Part shown: positions 1-13,230 of the stretch, piece by piece
Position numbering within the stretch: the first letter of the stretch is position 1
Layout of the letters: each line of letters starts with the position of its first letter
Assembly: GCA_027574665.1 (NCBI GenBank)
Contig: CM050650.1
Span: 53,241,304 to 53,305,303 of the forward strand
DNA: 64,000 nt
Direction: 5' to 3'
From: Rhynochetos jubatus
Taxonomy: Eukaryota; Chordata; Aves; Eurypygiformes; Rhynochetidae
Translations under genes and position numbers: made by a program
Notes under the pieces: generated by a model
Told to the model about the DNA's origin: nothing
What the model saw: the letters and a program-made list of their open reading frames with translations, nothing else
Database searches by the model: none

Positions 1-1257
1 AGCAACCAAAATGCGAATGTGTTAGGACTCTGCATCTGCTCAAGAACAGCAATCAGGGGAGTAGGTGGAAACCTATTTTTAAAAATAACTGGTTTATGTT
101 TGAAGTCACCCAAAAAGTGTTTGGATATTACTACTGTGTTACAACAACAATAACAATGCTGAGGACTCTTGCAAAAGAAAAGCCCTCTTACCTCCCGTGC
201 ATAGCATAAGGTCTTTCTTGTGCATTAGAACTATGATAAAGCACAGATTGCACCCAGTTAAACTAGGAATTATCTAGCACCCCCATAAAGAGTGTGGAGG
301 AGAAGAGACTGTTGTCACACTCTCCTTAGAAAATAAGTTGGAACTAATATATAATACTGCTGAAGAATCTGGCTAATATGCAAGGCAAATTAGTTTCCTA
401 CAGACAACTACATAAAGAAATATTCTAAAATGAAACCAATATACATTCCTTAACAAATACTGAGGCAGTCAACTGAGAACACAGCAAGTTGCTAATGATA
501 TCCTTCAAATAAATGATTCACATGCCAAGCCTTTTGCTATAATCTTACTCATACAGTGCAAGTCTCTGAGGGGAAAGAAAAGAAACAAATTGTGTTTCGC
601 ATCACTTGGCATCTCAGTATAATCAAAACCCCAGATCCAGGTGAACTATTGAATTGTAAAGTATTCTTATCCCTTTTGTAAAAATGTCTATTCACATATA
701 TCAACACTTCAGTCCTTGTTCTGCTGCTTGAGCTCTGCTGCCAAGCTCCAGGGAAACTCAAAAGCTCAGTTCAAGCCAAATGTGGTCATAAACAGCAGTG
801 GTACCAGGATTTCTGTGAAACTTACAACAGTAGGATTACAAGGAAAGTCTGAATATGTGCTGCTGAGAAACAAACTTTCAAAGTACTTAAGTGCAAAGTG
901 AGGCATGGGGTCAGATTTTTCCAAGTCGTGATGCTAGTAGACAGGAAAGTAGATGCTAATTTGTATTTTCAGAAGGAACTGAAAAGCCTGGTTTCCTAAA
1001 ATCAGTGTGCTTACTCATGTTGACTGTGGTGTGTTGTCCTGCATGAATGCTGATGATCATTTATGTGTCTGTATATCAAAAGACTACAACTTTCTCAATT
1101 CTAGGTGAAAAGGAGCTGTTTCAGTATGTTTTGGTTTTCAACATACTCCATGAAACCTAAATACAAAATTAATTGGTTTTTAATTCTATCTTTTAACTTC
1201 ATTCTGATCAGAAGTTTGATTGTGAGCTGGCACTGTCAAGTTTTATTCCTCACTACC

Positions 1258-1301
1258 TTGTACAACTAGCAGCTGTACAACTTATACTATCTTGTACAAC
1301 T
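1258..1301. repeat. Three close copies of a TTGTACAACT-type motif
   Basis: TTGTACAACT occurs at 1258 and 1292, and a copy lacking the first T-match lies at 1274. The core TTGTACAA is palindromic. This is a short local duplication. No known element or binding site is implied. Confidence 0.4.
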
Positions 1302-2639
1302 GTATGCCAGCCTGTAAGAAGCCAAAACTGTGGTTTAGACCCAACCCTGACATCAGTTGCTCTGTTTGATGACAACTTAGTAAAGCGTATCTGACAAATG
1401 TATCTATGAAAGATGTTTACTTTGCAGAGGGTTAGAGCCAGAAACTGTACATTATTCCTTGTTCATTTTGTTGATGTTCAACTCCTGTGTTTTTTCCCCT
1501 ACTGCAGTTTTTCACTGATTATTTTTCTCTTAATGACCACATGTAATGTCCAGTAACACACTCATAATTGCAGCAATAGTTAAAATGCCTTGCAAAAATT
1601 TTTGGGTTTACAGAAACCCAAGTTTTCTAGATGCTGTTTTTTCCCTAAGCTTGCAAGGTCTGGCCTGCACCGTGTAAGTGAATAACCAAGAAGTGGAAGG
1701 AGGTACCATGACTTCAGTGTGGGGAGGACAATACACCTTAGCAGTGAAGTGACCTTAGAGCTGGACTGTATTTTCTTTCTTTCCATTTAAATTGGCACAA
1801 GGCATCCAAAATAGTAATAGTCATGCTCAAATCGGAGGTGGTTCAGACACTAGGTATTCATAATCTGTCATGGGACCACTACTAAATTACTTCAGACCTG
1901 TATGAGTGCAACTTCATACCTATCCCCGTGCTGCTTCTCTACCCTTGAAAGCCTCAGCAGCGGTGTCCTGGGCTCCAGAGGCTTTCTGCTTCTGGAACTA
2001 AGCACTGCCATCCATCCCCAAGAGGAGAAACTCCCTCGTTGACAACTGAAGTCTTGTCAATTACCCTCAACCTTTTCAGACCTTTAAGGAATTCTTTAGG
2101 GTCTCAGTATCTCACTGTAAGGCTGATTCTCTCCCTATTGTTTTTTAATAGCCAGAAATATACATTTTCCCTGCTACAGGACACCTAAAGAAACTTGCCC
2201 TTTGTCCTGCCCTGTAGCCCCGCAGAAAGCAGCAGTGGTTTGGGCTCTGAAACCTCTGGTTTTTCTGACCCAAACTGTACCCCCAGAAATAGCTAGGGTA
2301 CTCCTGAGTGATCATGACAAAGCTCAAAGAGGAGATACCACCTCCTTTGTGACCAACAACTGTTCCTTCTATTACTTGTCTTCCTTATCCCAGGAATATC
2401 TGAGGCTCCTGCAGTCTTTCACCAAGACTCAATCTCACCCTGTTGTGTATGTTCAGGGTCATGCCCTTCTCTTTGAAATGCAAAAGGTCATTAAACTATA
2501 TATAAATATATACTTACTATACCAATACTAGTCCTCAGTACCAAACCGTGTAGGCCCTGCAAAGTTCAGCACTCATTTGGCCTTTTAGATAGAAGAGGCG
2601 AAACTGAATTTTGCTACCACAAGAATGTGGGACAGGGTC

Positions 2640-3060
2640 AGGCCATTGCTGCTGTAGGAAGAGGATGGGGCAACAGGGGGTTAGAGAGGAGCAGGGCTGA
2701 GATGGAGGATGGCCGTGGGAGGTCCTGTGAGATCTAGCTCTGCTGCTCCTTCCAAGGCTGGGGAGAATTTACTGCTGCTGCGGACCCCAGCAACAACCTG
2801 ACCCACAAGCCCTGAGCCCTTCCTTGCCAATAAAATGATATCAACCCCAGCATGCAGGGCTATTGCAGTGTCAAAGCAGGTAGTGAATGGTAGGCTGCTT
2901 TGCCACACCAGCAGTCTGTTGTCTGGGGAGCTGTACTCTTCTGCTGCCCAGAGATGCAATGTCCCACTGCCCACAAAGTCATCTTGCAGCAGATGAGGGA
3001 GCAGAGCTCAGCCCTAGCCATGCTGAACAGCCTGCTGTCTGCTCAGATCTGCTAAAGTTG
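2640..3060. other. GC-richer patch of unknown nature
   Basis: This segment is clearly more GC-rich than its flanks and has an AATAAA hexamer at 2829-2834 on the plus strand. It has overlapping open frames on both strands (up to 99 codons), none of which I recognise. It may be an old unrecognised repeat or a decayed exon, and the sequence does not decide between them. Confidence 0.25.
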
Positions 3061-3892
3061 CAAAACTTGAACAGTTTTGGCAAAAGTGTGTCTAACATAA
3101 ACAGTTTGGTAATTAAACGCTGTGGTCATCCTCTCTTTTTTTTCTTTATGCTTGTTATGAACCACATTAATCTTTTTATTGATTGATCAGTTCACCAGAC
3201 TCTACCCCTTAGCAGCTGCGGAATGTTTTGAAACCTGCAGTAATTCACAGGACATTTGTGTCCCTGGGGTAGACAGAACTGGTGAACTTTTGATTCTCTG
3301 CTGTAGTGGAAGTATTTCCAACAAAAGGTATATTTGTCTGTTTGCCAAATCTTCTCTGTTCTGGTCTTCTCCCAGACTTGGAGTGTAGCCATGCTCAGGG
3401 CCAGATGTCTGAGTTTGCAGGCCTACTTTCAATTTCAACAGCAGTCAGTACCCCAGCTTCATTAATAATTCAGGTTTTTCCTCCTGTTAGAAAATCAAGA
3501 GCTTTTCCTCACTAATCTTTAAAAGATACTTTAGTCAGTCTTTTATACATATTCTGCTAGGTGGCAATACAGTCTCTGGTTGTGTTCTGACAGTTTTTTA
3601 TTTTAGTTTTCAGTTTGAGCACCCTTTTAATAATGTATTAAGCAATGTGATCATCCCTATTGAGTGCCTGTTTTTTCACCTTCTACCTTGACACACAAAT
3701 GTGTGTAGAAAGCTTCTCATTTTGAAAGGATGGGTCCTGCTCTGTTCTGAAGTGAAGGAAAAAGTTCTCTTACATTTTAGGGGGGTATTTCAGATTTACT
3801 CTAATTAGTACTGGCATTACCATGTCATTATGTTACAGAAGACACAATTCAAGAGGTGTACCTTCCATTTGGCTTGGAAGCGGCACTTTTTT

Positions 3893-3913
3893 GGGGGGGG
3901 GGGGGGGGGGGGG
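3893..3913 (+). repeat. Homopolymer (G)21
   Basis: Twenty-one uninterrupted G residues follow a T-run. Such a tract can form quadruplexes on the plus strand and is a common sequencing and assembly trouble spot, so its exact length is uncertain. Confidence 0.9.
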
Positions 3914-5186
3914 TTGTTTTTAAGATCACTTCAGAATCTGTGTGTTCCCCAATTTCAGACTGGCCCTTAATAAAGTTTAATGTGACAGCCTTATAAAGTA
4001 CAAAGCCAGAACTTCTGCTGTAACATCTCTTATCTTTAATAATTTATAAAGCTTTATCTTGCAGTTTGCCTTTCTTTGACATTCTGTGTTTTTATTTAAG
4101 TTGAGTTTTAGCAAGACAAATGAAAAAAACTAAGAGCCAATGAAGAATTAGTTCAGAGGTAAGCATCTTGACCAGATGTATAAAACATTTGGGTACGATT
4201 TCATTGCAGGCTCACATTCAGCTGATCTAGCAAGGGTGGCATATTGGCACTTCCTTCGCACTGACATTTTGTTCCCTAGAATCCAATTTCTTTCTTTTTA
4301 AATAGTCTCTATCATGGTCACTGAAAAATCTCTAAAAGCTGAGTGTCATCAGTATAGTAGTGCCACTGGGGTGCTACGTCTACTTCCATTTCAGGAAGCT
4401 GAGAATGGCTTTGCAAAGCTATGAGTGATCCGTTCATCACAGTGCCCTGTCACGGTGTTTTAAAGGCCAGCCTCCTATGCGCTCCTTCTCTGACTGTGTG
4501 GAAAAGGCCTCGCAGGAAAAACTCTGTCCAACTGCAAAGACAGCTGACTGTGGCAGTGTTACAGAAGTGTTTTTCCTAATCATCAGAGAGGATAATGGCT
4601 GTCCCACACTTGGAAACAACCAGGTCTTTCTCCTTTTCGATCATTTCTAGTTGATATCCATCCCTTAAAGCAGAAGTTCTTGCTGTCTGTCCTGAAGTGA
4701 ATAAGCTTTCTATGTGGAGTGGCATTCACTCATACAATTTCTATTACTCCAGTCTGCAAGATCATCCATTTCTTCCAATACAATTGTCTAACCCTATTAC
4801 ATCTCCGTAATGCCTCCCAACTTCACAGGGTCAGCAAACTTCACCAGCATGCTCCAAATACTAACAACAGCATTATGTAAGATGAGACCAAAAGACCAAT
4901 TGCTGTGGAACTGCCTGCCTTGTTTTTTTCCAGCTTGATACTCCCTCCCGAGCCACCCTCTTTAGCCTGTTTTTTGCAGCTTACAATTCTCATAGGAATT
5001 CCCTATCTTCTCCAGTTTAATTAATAACTTCCATACTGTAACAACTTAAATAATTTTCTGATGTTAGATCAGCCATATATTTCCCTGTGTGAATACTAAT
5101 TATCTCACCAGAGAAAGAAATCAGTCTATGCTGATCTAACGCTAGCAAATTCACATTGTGTCTTGTCCCATTTGCTATTACCTATT

Positions 5187-6457
5187 TGTCACGAAAGGGG
5201 GACTACGCTGAGTGGTTTAGGCCGCTTAAAATATCAGCATCACAAATATTAGGGGAAAAGCTAATATTTTTGGTATGAATATGTGAGAAATGTGACTTAA
5301 CAGAATTCGATGGCAAGGTCCCCTCTGCTACTTATTCGACATGGAAAAGCATACAAAGGCAAAATCAAATTAGCAACGGATTAAAATAATTTGTACATTA
5401 ATTAAAAATTATTTACAGAGTCAGGGAAATCAAGGCAGGATTGGATTGTTGTGATATAGACTAGGGAAAAGGGGCAAGGAAATTCCATTTGGTCACGAGG
5501 TTCAGAGTGGACCCCCTTGCTTTCGAAACTCCTCGAGAGAGAAGTCAAGGTGCAGCTGAATCCACCCCTAGTCCCAGACCTTGTCAACAGTTTATGCCTA
5601 AGGAATCAGGGAAAGGATCAGAGTGTGTGGAGTGTGTGCTTGGTGTGAAACTTGGGGATAGCAACAATGTGGGGCAGCAATGATTCAAAGTTCCTTAACA
5701 CTATTCAGGTATGTCACACAATTAGATCACACAATTACTCAGCAGGACTTAACTTTCAACAGATCAGTACAGTGACTTAATCAAGGACTTAACAAGGTTA
5801 TCAACATAAAGTTGCGTGCATACACTCACACAGACAGATATAGAAATAGACATATACCTATATTTGTATGAAGGTACCTGTTAAAATTTCCCCTTGAGTT
5901 CGGTGAAAATATTCACGTCGGATGACTGTGCATCTCTCAATGGGCGAAGAGTTGAGCCTCAAGGAGGGTTTTTTTCAGCCCAGTTTGTGTCAACTATTCT
6001 CTGATTTCACAAACTTAAGAGTTTGCGAACTCTGAGAGGCGTCCCACTCAGAGGGAGATGCTGGGCGCAGCCCGCTGCAGTCCAGGAGAGCTCAGAGTCA
6101 GTCATCCTTGGAACCGCTATTTATAGGGTTGCGAGATAATTGACTTTTGGCATAAATAATTTTACATCCTGGCCTTAATTGGGGCAGGTGGTCATTGGAA
6201 TTCACAGCTGGTACCGATCTATCCAGACTGCCATAAGGTTCAGGGCTGGCAGGGGATGATTTCACTCTCATCCCACACTGTGACCAGGCAACTGACCCCT
6301 AGTATGGCCATTCCCCACCTTGGCAGTGCAAGAGTGTTTTGATATGATAAGGGGCGCTTAACCACCAAACTCCTTGCACAATGGCCAAGGGTTGACAGGA
6401 ACCTCCAAGGCCATAAAACTTTCCAGGACTTTAGAGGGGAAGAAATGCACCACCACA
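5187..6457 (-). mobile_element. Solo LTR of an endogenous retrovirus, minus orientation
   Basis: The 1271-bp segment starts with TGTCACGAAAG and ends with CACCACCACA on the plus strand, so it has the TG...CA ends of an LTR with short inverted tips (TGT...ACA). It is flanked directly by the 5-bp repeat CTATT (5182-5186 and 6458-6462), which marks it as a complete solo insertion with no internal viral region left. Orientation comes from a perfect TATA box on the minus strand at 6118-6125. Short minus-strand frames in it are not viral genes. Many CpG sites survive around 5910-6140, which suggests a fairly young copy. A 5-bp duplication is typical of ERVL-type (class III) elements, so that class is inferred. 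The exact family cannot be named from sequence alone. Confidence 0.8.
6118..6125 (-). promoter_or_regulatory. TATA box of the solo LTR
   Basis: On the minus strand the sequence reads TATAAATA within CCTATAAATAGC, placed inside a CpG-rich part of the LTR. This is a canonical core-promoter element for the former proviral transcript, which would run towards lower coordinates. Whether it is still active cannot be seen. Confidence 0.6.
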
Positions 6458-6715
6458 CTATTTCCTTCCATGTCTGTAACAATTCCCTTCTTTAAAATTT
6501 ACCAAAGTTTTGGTAGAAGCAAAGTCAAATGAATGGGTCCACTGCTGCCAACATAATGTTATGGTGTCTTTATTAGATAAAGGCATTTGTATCTGCTGTT
6601 CTCCTGTCAGTTATCACTGCTGCTGACCCCAACTTGCCATGTAAACCTGTCATATTGCCGGTTGCTTTCCCCAAAACTCTTGTAGTTAATCGTCCTGTGC
6701 CTTCATTTCAAATGC

Positions 6716-7430
6716 ATCACAGAATGGTTTGGTCTGGAAGGGACCTTAAAGACCATCTAGTTCCAACCCCCCTGCCATGGGCAGGGACACCCTCCACTAG
6801 ACCAGATTGCTCACAGCCTCATCCAGCCTGGCCTTGAACACTTCCAGGGATGGGGCATCCACAGCTTCTCTGGGCAACCTGTGCCAGTGCCTCACCACCC
6901 TCTCTGTGATGAACTACTACTTGATATCTAATCTAAATCTCTCTGCTTTCAGTTTAAACCCATTACCCCTTGTTCTGTCACTACAGGCCCTTGTAAAAAG
7001 CGTCCCCTCAAATTCCTTGTAGGCCCCTTCAGGTACTGGAAGGCTGCAATAAGGTCTCTCCGGAGCCTTCTCCAGGCTGAACAAGCCCACTTCTCTCAGC
7101 CTTTCTTCATAGCAGAGGTGCTCCAGTCCTCTGATCATCTTCGTGGCCTCCTCTGGACTTGTTCCAACTGGTCTATATCCTTTTTAAGCTGAGGGCTCCA
7201 CAGCTGGACACAGTACTGCAGGTGGGATCTCACAAGAGCAGAGTAGAGGGGGAGAATCCCCTCCCTCGACCTGCTGGCCACACTTCTCCTGATACAGCCC
7301 AGGATATGGTTGGCTTTTTGGGCTGCTGGCACACACTGCTGGCTCATGTCCAGCTTCTAATCCCCCAGTACCCCCAAGTCCTTCTCCTCAGGGCTGCTCT
7401 CGATCCATTCTCCACTGAGGCTGTATTGGT
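6716..7430 (-). mobile_element. CR1 LINE, 5'-truncated, minus strand
   Basis: The plus strand starts with the reverse complement of the avian CR1 3' end (ATCACAGAATGG...GGAAGGGACCTTAAAGACCATCTAG), so the element's 3' terminus is at 6716 and it is truncated upstream near 7430. It encodes the C-terminal part of the CR1 ORF2 protein. The minus frame 7135-7347 shows [19 protein letters not shown] and QLEQVQRR. A shifted frame, 6917-7138, continues with GLEHLCYEERLRE and GLFSLEK, so a frameshift lies near 7136. The reverse-transcriptase core and endonuclease are missing, so this copy is dead. It sits about 260 bp from the solo LTR, and the gap 6458-6715 shows nothing recognisable. Confidence 0.92.
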
Positions 7431-10400
7431 TTCTTCAAGCATCATTTTCATGTACTTTACTTGTACCTGCTTGTAAGTACTTCATCTTTATATACTAAGT
7501 CCCATTCTTGCTTTCTCTTAATGCAAATCTGAATCAAATACTTAGTGTTTTGGGACTGTAGTTGAAATTCCTTTACCCTAAAGGTCCCTCTGTGGCAGGA
7601 CAGATGGGCCCTGTAAGGGCTCCGGGAAGCAGCTTCACCCTGTAGGCACTGAGTCAGCAGAAGGGAGGTCTCCCAGCTGGTGGTTTTATATAGCATGTCT
7701 CTTGGGGGAGATTCCCACAGGAAACTGAATTCAGCAAAAGCCTTTACAGGTGGAGGAGGTTCTCTTTCTCAGCTCCAAGCTGAAGGAAGGTATTGAACTT
7801 AAAACCTGGCATCAGCTGCTGCTTTTACCCAGTTTTAGAGGAGTATCTGTAGCAAACATTGCTTAGATTGGTAGGTGGCAAAAGCCCATGTGCTGACCTT
7901 TCCCAGCCTTAAAAATAGGAAGGACAGAGGATGAAAAAGAAGGAAAGAGTCCTCTTGTTTTAGAGGAAAAACACTTGAGGACAGATGCTGTCTCAGTCTG
8001 GGAATGTGCCATTGTGTCTTCGTGCCAGTCTCAATGAGAGACAGTAGGTGCGTCTGTGTGCCACTAAAAATAAGTCTGCAGTTCACTCTCTTTCCACAAT
8101 TGCATAAGCAGAAGCTGGAATCTGTTCCAGCATATAACCAGAAGAGACTGTATCTTTCCTAGTGCTCTGAAGTCCCACTTAGGCAGGCAGAGTTCTGGGC
8201 AGAAGTCTGCAGTGCTTCACAGTAAAAAGCCATATGTGAATATGGCATAGTACCCTGAGGAGCTGTGAAACCTACTTCAGCTTGCATAATCTGGGATAAA
8301 TTGAGCTTTACCCTACCTGTGATCTACTTAAACTGATAAATAAGAAATAGAAGTTGGGGGTTTTTTGCCAAATATCTTGAGGGAGAAGGGTGTGGGGAGG
8401 GGACAGGCTCTCTGACATCCTACTGGGAGGGCAAGTTTGAACACCTTTCTCATCAAAACGAGCACTAGCAGTGCACATTTATTTTCATGGTACTGCATCC
8501 ACAACCAAAAGACCTCCAGGCTCCTAGTGCAAACCTTCTGTTCTGCAGAAGCAAAAAGTTTTCAGTGACTTAACATGATATACAAGATGTTAAGCACAGA
8601 TTACGCTGTTGGCCATCTGTGCACCTTGCTGGAGAAGATCACGTTGCAATTGTTTAACAGCCAAATTGCAATCCTAAACTGAAGTTTGGGATGGGCAATG
8701 AAGACTGACTTCATCATGGAAAATGAATTAAGAAACAGATTGGGGGGAAAAAAACCCTAGCAACAAGACCAGGAAGTTGGCCAAAGTGGTGGAGGGTAGC
8801 ACCTCACTTCTGTGAAAAATACTGTGAGATTGATTTATAGGGCTACAGTTCTGAATGAACCCTGGTTCCCTATGGTGAACCTCGATTTTACTTAATAAAA
8901 GTAGTCCCTACCACTTTATTTTTATTTTAACCTCTATCTAGTATATGAGGCAAGTGAAGAACATCTACATGCTTATCCATGGGCAGACATCAGAATAACA
9001 ACAATTCAGCATTTTTAGTACATGCTAAGAGTCTCAGCTGTCACCTTCAAAATAAATTATTGTAATCAGTCCAAAAGCGGTTTGGCAACCTTTGAGACCT
9101 GCAGAACATAAAATTACTTATTTTAGTGTTGAGTTAAAAATCAAGACTTAGACACTGAATAACAAAATGCTAGCAATGTGACCTTTTTGTCAGCAGATAT
9201 GAGAGCTTACTCTGCTTGACTGAGCAGACTGGACAGTCAGAATACTCTTTCACTGTAGAAAATTGGAATGAAAAATTTAATGGAAGTGGCAAAAGGCTGC
9301 ATTCCTGCATGGAGTGTGTGAATAACAACAAATTTGCAAAAGAGTGATCAGGGATATAAAATTTCTAGGAGCTTTCTTAATTAGGAGGAAAAATGTTCAG
9401 TAGACTTGAAATGACTTGAAATTTCTAGGCCAAGTGAACTCTGATATAAGAAAATTGTTTTGTTATTCTTCTGTAAGCCTTTAATACATCAGTCCTTAAC
9501 AAGCTAAGAAACCTCACACTGCAACCCGTCAGATCTTCTCTTTATGACTGGGAAAGTAAAATGATCTACAAGAGGCAATACTTTAGGTATAAAGGCAAGA
9601 TTTGTGCTCCAACAGCTATACACGCACAAGCACAGAGTAGGAGAGGTGAGCAGGATGCATACTGACAGTCTGACCTGTGCAGAAGAAAGTTTGCCCCAAT
9701 AAGACAGACGTACTTCACTGCTAGTTTTATACCAATACTGCAGCATTCAAAATCTCAAACATCTTGACTTTCCCCTGTCTGATAAATTTACTTACTATTT
9801 CTTCTCCTAATGTTCTGCATAGTTTATTCTTTCTGAGTCTTTAGGTAGAGAAAAACAACGTTATTTTAAGCTGTCATCAGTGCTTCTGTTGAATGGCGAT
9901 CAAGTAAGGCAGAAACGTATCGTGGAGATGCAAGGAAAATGTTGGAGCTTTTTTACTTTGTGTGATGAAACGGGCACTTGGCTTATTCTAATCCACAGCA
10001 CCTCAGAAGGCACCCTGCTGACATATTAGGTCTTTTCAGTGTGCTACAAGAAACAGTAGCTCCAGTAGAAACATTGCTATCTCAGCTTTCAAGAAGCACT
10101 GAGCATTTTAGTCTGTACTTTGTTTTCAGGGCCCGGTATGAAAACCCAAAATCAGAACTCCGCTCTGGTCACCGATTCTTTTCAGTTGTAAACTGTAGCT
10201 GTTCCTGGAAGCGTATTGCAGAAGCCTTGGTTAAGGTTCATTGAAATTTAGCCCAATCTTATCATAAAGCTATGGCTCCTGGTGAATCATAGCTGAATTG
10301 CGGAGCTGTGCTGGGACTGTCAAGGGAGCTTTGGAGGTGCCATGTTTTATCGAGCATGTGCTGCAATTAACTCTAAAAACCAGTTGCAAAATGTTCTTTC

Positions 10401-13166
10401 CAAACAAGCTAAAAGGGAGCTGACTCCAAAGGTACTATGAATAAGATCAGGAGAGATTTCTGATAAGATTTGTCCCAAGCAGTCCCATCTGGGGGCAGAT
10501 GTGGAGCGGGGTTTGCAAGCCCTCAGTGAGTGCAGATGGCAGGGTGGTGTCATTCATAGTGAACTACTGCTTTACTCACCGAGCCCCTGTTTGAGCACTA
10601 GTTGGAAGATGATGTACATGCAGGTGCTTCTTACATCTGCCTTATAAAGCAGATTTTCACAGCTGTAGAGACATAAACCATCTGGTTTGACATTCACAGG
10701 GGAATTATGACTGGATCTGTTTCCTTGACTTTTGATAACCCAGACCACGTGTGCAAAGTAGGTGAGTGCACACAGGGCCACTATAACACTGTGTATAGGT
10801 ACAGGAGATGTGTTTTCTGACCATGCAAATCAGTTGATGCGTGCTTGAGGGGGAAGGTAGTATTTGTTACTTGTGTTCACACGTGTTATTTATGAGCCTA
10901 TGCATTTAAAAAGAGGCATGCCATTTTTCTCTGCTGAGTTGCTCAGTGTCATTGGGATGTCTATAGCCCTGGCATTAAAATGACATCTCTTTTATCTCCC
11001 AACTATTTGCATCTGCAAAAACTGACTTGGCCCTAACGTGGTGCTGTTTCCAAAAGCCTAATGCTGGGGCTGCATTATAAAACATTTTCATAAATATTAA
11101 CTTTCATAAAATATTCCCCTTGACAATATTAGGATTTCAAAAGAGTTTAGAAACTCTCTTTTTCATTCAGTGCAAAACAGCTTTGTTGTTAAAGCCAGAT
11201 AATAATTGACCTATATTTCACATACCTTTATTTCTAAAAGTTGACAAAGGCAATGCACTCTTGAGGCTGATAAGAGCTTGTACTGGAACCGGGTTTAAAC
11301 TTTTTGTGGTAGTTCTCTTTGAATATATTTTGAAGCTCAAGTAACGCTGATAAAAACTGCTGTCCATTGAAAAAGTTAGTGTGATGAACTGTAGTTTTAG
11401 ATAGGAAGAACAAATCCTGTTCTTTACTACTGCCAAGAGAACCTTCACAAATAAACAAAAATAAGAATACTGCCTTCATCTTTCCTCAGCCGAGACATGA
11501 TGTACCTTAAATTACAGGGAAACCATAAGGTTTCTGAGGTCTTTGTTGGTAGCAAGAGGAGAGAGAAAATCAGAAATTCATAGTGAAATCAAAATAAGTT
11601 GAACCCCAGTTAAAAACAAACACACAAACAAAAAAACCACCAACAAAAAGTTTAACAGTAGCCCAGAAATTAATTTAATTTACTTTCATGGCCTACAGGG
11701 CCCATATTTTACCCTGACCTAAGGCTGCTTTAGTAATCCCAGTTCATGAAAGAAGGTCAGACAATCACATCTTCCTTTGTTTATAGCAGGAGGTAAAAAT
11801 TAGCACAATAACTTTGAAAGATCTTGGCTATGTATACAAGTACTTGCAAGCTTATTTCAAATATAAATAAGTTTGGGCTCAGGCTTTTCATTCTTACCTT
11901 GCTCTTTTGTACCTCTGGTTCAGTCTAACTTAGATTTTTCAGGAGAATAATAGTCTCTGTCCCTTACAAATATCACATTTCCTTGAAAATGCCATTGGTT
12001 TCAGCTGTTCTTGTCATCCCGAGATTGGTGAACTGCATACATAACTAAAGTATAGTGGAGTAAGGAAAATCATCTGTGTGCTGAACAAAATCTACGCTCT
12101 CCAGACAGTGTGTCTGTCTGCAGAACTGAACTAAGCCTATGTGAGGATGGGCACTCTCACACGGTCGGTGTTCCCTGACAGCCTGGGAAAAAGAAACCTG
12201 CAGAATCATGTCCACTGAACAACAGCTTAGGTTAGGAAACAGGCTCCTAATATAGCCAGGTGGCAGAAAAGGTCTTGTTTTAAGTAAGGAATCAGGTCTC
12301 CAGTGTATTACTGGTGAGCTGGTGAGTTCCCTCTCCAGGTGGCACAGTTTGTACATGGAATATGAGCTGATTATATGTGTAAATTAGGTAGAGCAAAGTA
12401 TCTAAAGACACATAAATTGAATCAGGACTATGTAACTGCCTTAAAAGCAGTTATAAGTGGGAACTGGAGAAATTTCACAAGAAATAATACAATATGCTTG
12501 ATCAAGTCACATCCTACATCTTGGTTTTTTCTGTTTAGTGTAATTGCACCATGCCATGGATTTGAGCTTGTGCCGTGAAAAGAGAAGTACCTTGGGAGCT
12601 GGTTTTGTTATAGAAAATTTTGCATTTATTTTTAATAGCTCTGCCTTCAAATGAAGGTTTTATGGAAACTGTAAGCCTTGTGATTTGAAAACGTTTTTCC
12701 CATTTCATTAAAATTCTGCCATCCAACAAAATCAGATTTTGTTTGGTTGTGTTGGGATTTTCCAGGCAGTTTTAGTAACCAAGTAAAAATTAGACATGTT
12801 TAATTAACAAAAGTTTTTAAAAACTTGTTAATTAGTCTTTGTTTTCAAAATCTCTCTTCCCCTACCTGAACCCCTAAGGACTGCTGTAATCAATATATTA
12901 GTGCTAGTCACTTAAGGGAGACTAGCATTTCGTAGAATAAGTAATGAAAGCAGAGCCAACCTGATGATGTACATGAAGGGAACAGCTGATTTTTCTAAAG
13001 CAAAGGTAATGCTGAAATTAGCAGTCTGCAGGTTGTCAGGCACCTCTGGCCCCTTCCACTTGTGTGGAGTCCTGAATTCCTCACACACAAATGAAGTCTC
13101 TTCTAAATGGCCACGTTATCTTCTTTAGTGGCTCTCTAAAGAAATGTGTTTTCTGGTTTGGGGTAG

Positions 13167-13168
<2 letters not shown>
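7431..13168. other. Unique AT-rich sequence, no gene recognised
   Basis: No gene, RNA gene or named repeat is visible. Frames of 60-103 codons occur on both strands without family resemblance or splice-site support. A TATATA-like string near 7687 and short G- or A-runs (for example near 8741 and 11625) have no clear context. An AT-rich palindrome at 12801-12834 is listed separately. Confidence 0.55.
12801..12834. repeat. AT-rich near-perfect palindrome
   Basis: TAATTAACAAAAGTTTT on the left pairs with AAAACTTGTTAATTA on the right around the centre TTAA, with a 2-base bulge. The arms are about 15 bp and have almost no spacer. It could extrude as a cruciform. No known function is implied. Confidence 0.6.
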
Positions 13169-13210
<42 letters not shown>

Positions 13211-13230
13211 CCTGTGTGTGTGTATGTGTG
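13169..13230. repeat. (T)42 tract followed by (TG)n
   Basis: A run of 42 T residues (13169-13210) is followed by CC and TGTGTGTGTGTATGTGTG. Read on the minus strand it is CA repeats running into A42. A tail this long could mark a retrocopy inserted on the minus strand, but no AATAAA or gene-like sequence lies just upstream of it on that strand. A plain microsatellite is as likely. Confidence 0.8.

Larger units (their letters stand above)
1..5186. other. Unique AT-rich sequence, no gene recognised
   Basis: I see no recognisable gene, exon series or known repeat family here. Open frames are short (at most about 110 codons) and occur on both strands in conflicting frames, as expected by chance. 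The stretch contains a small GC-richer patch, a G21 tract and a cluster of short TTGTACAACT repeats, each listed separately. Confidence 0.6.
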
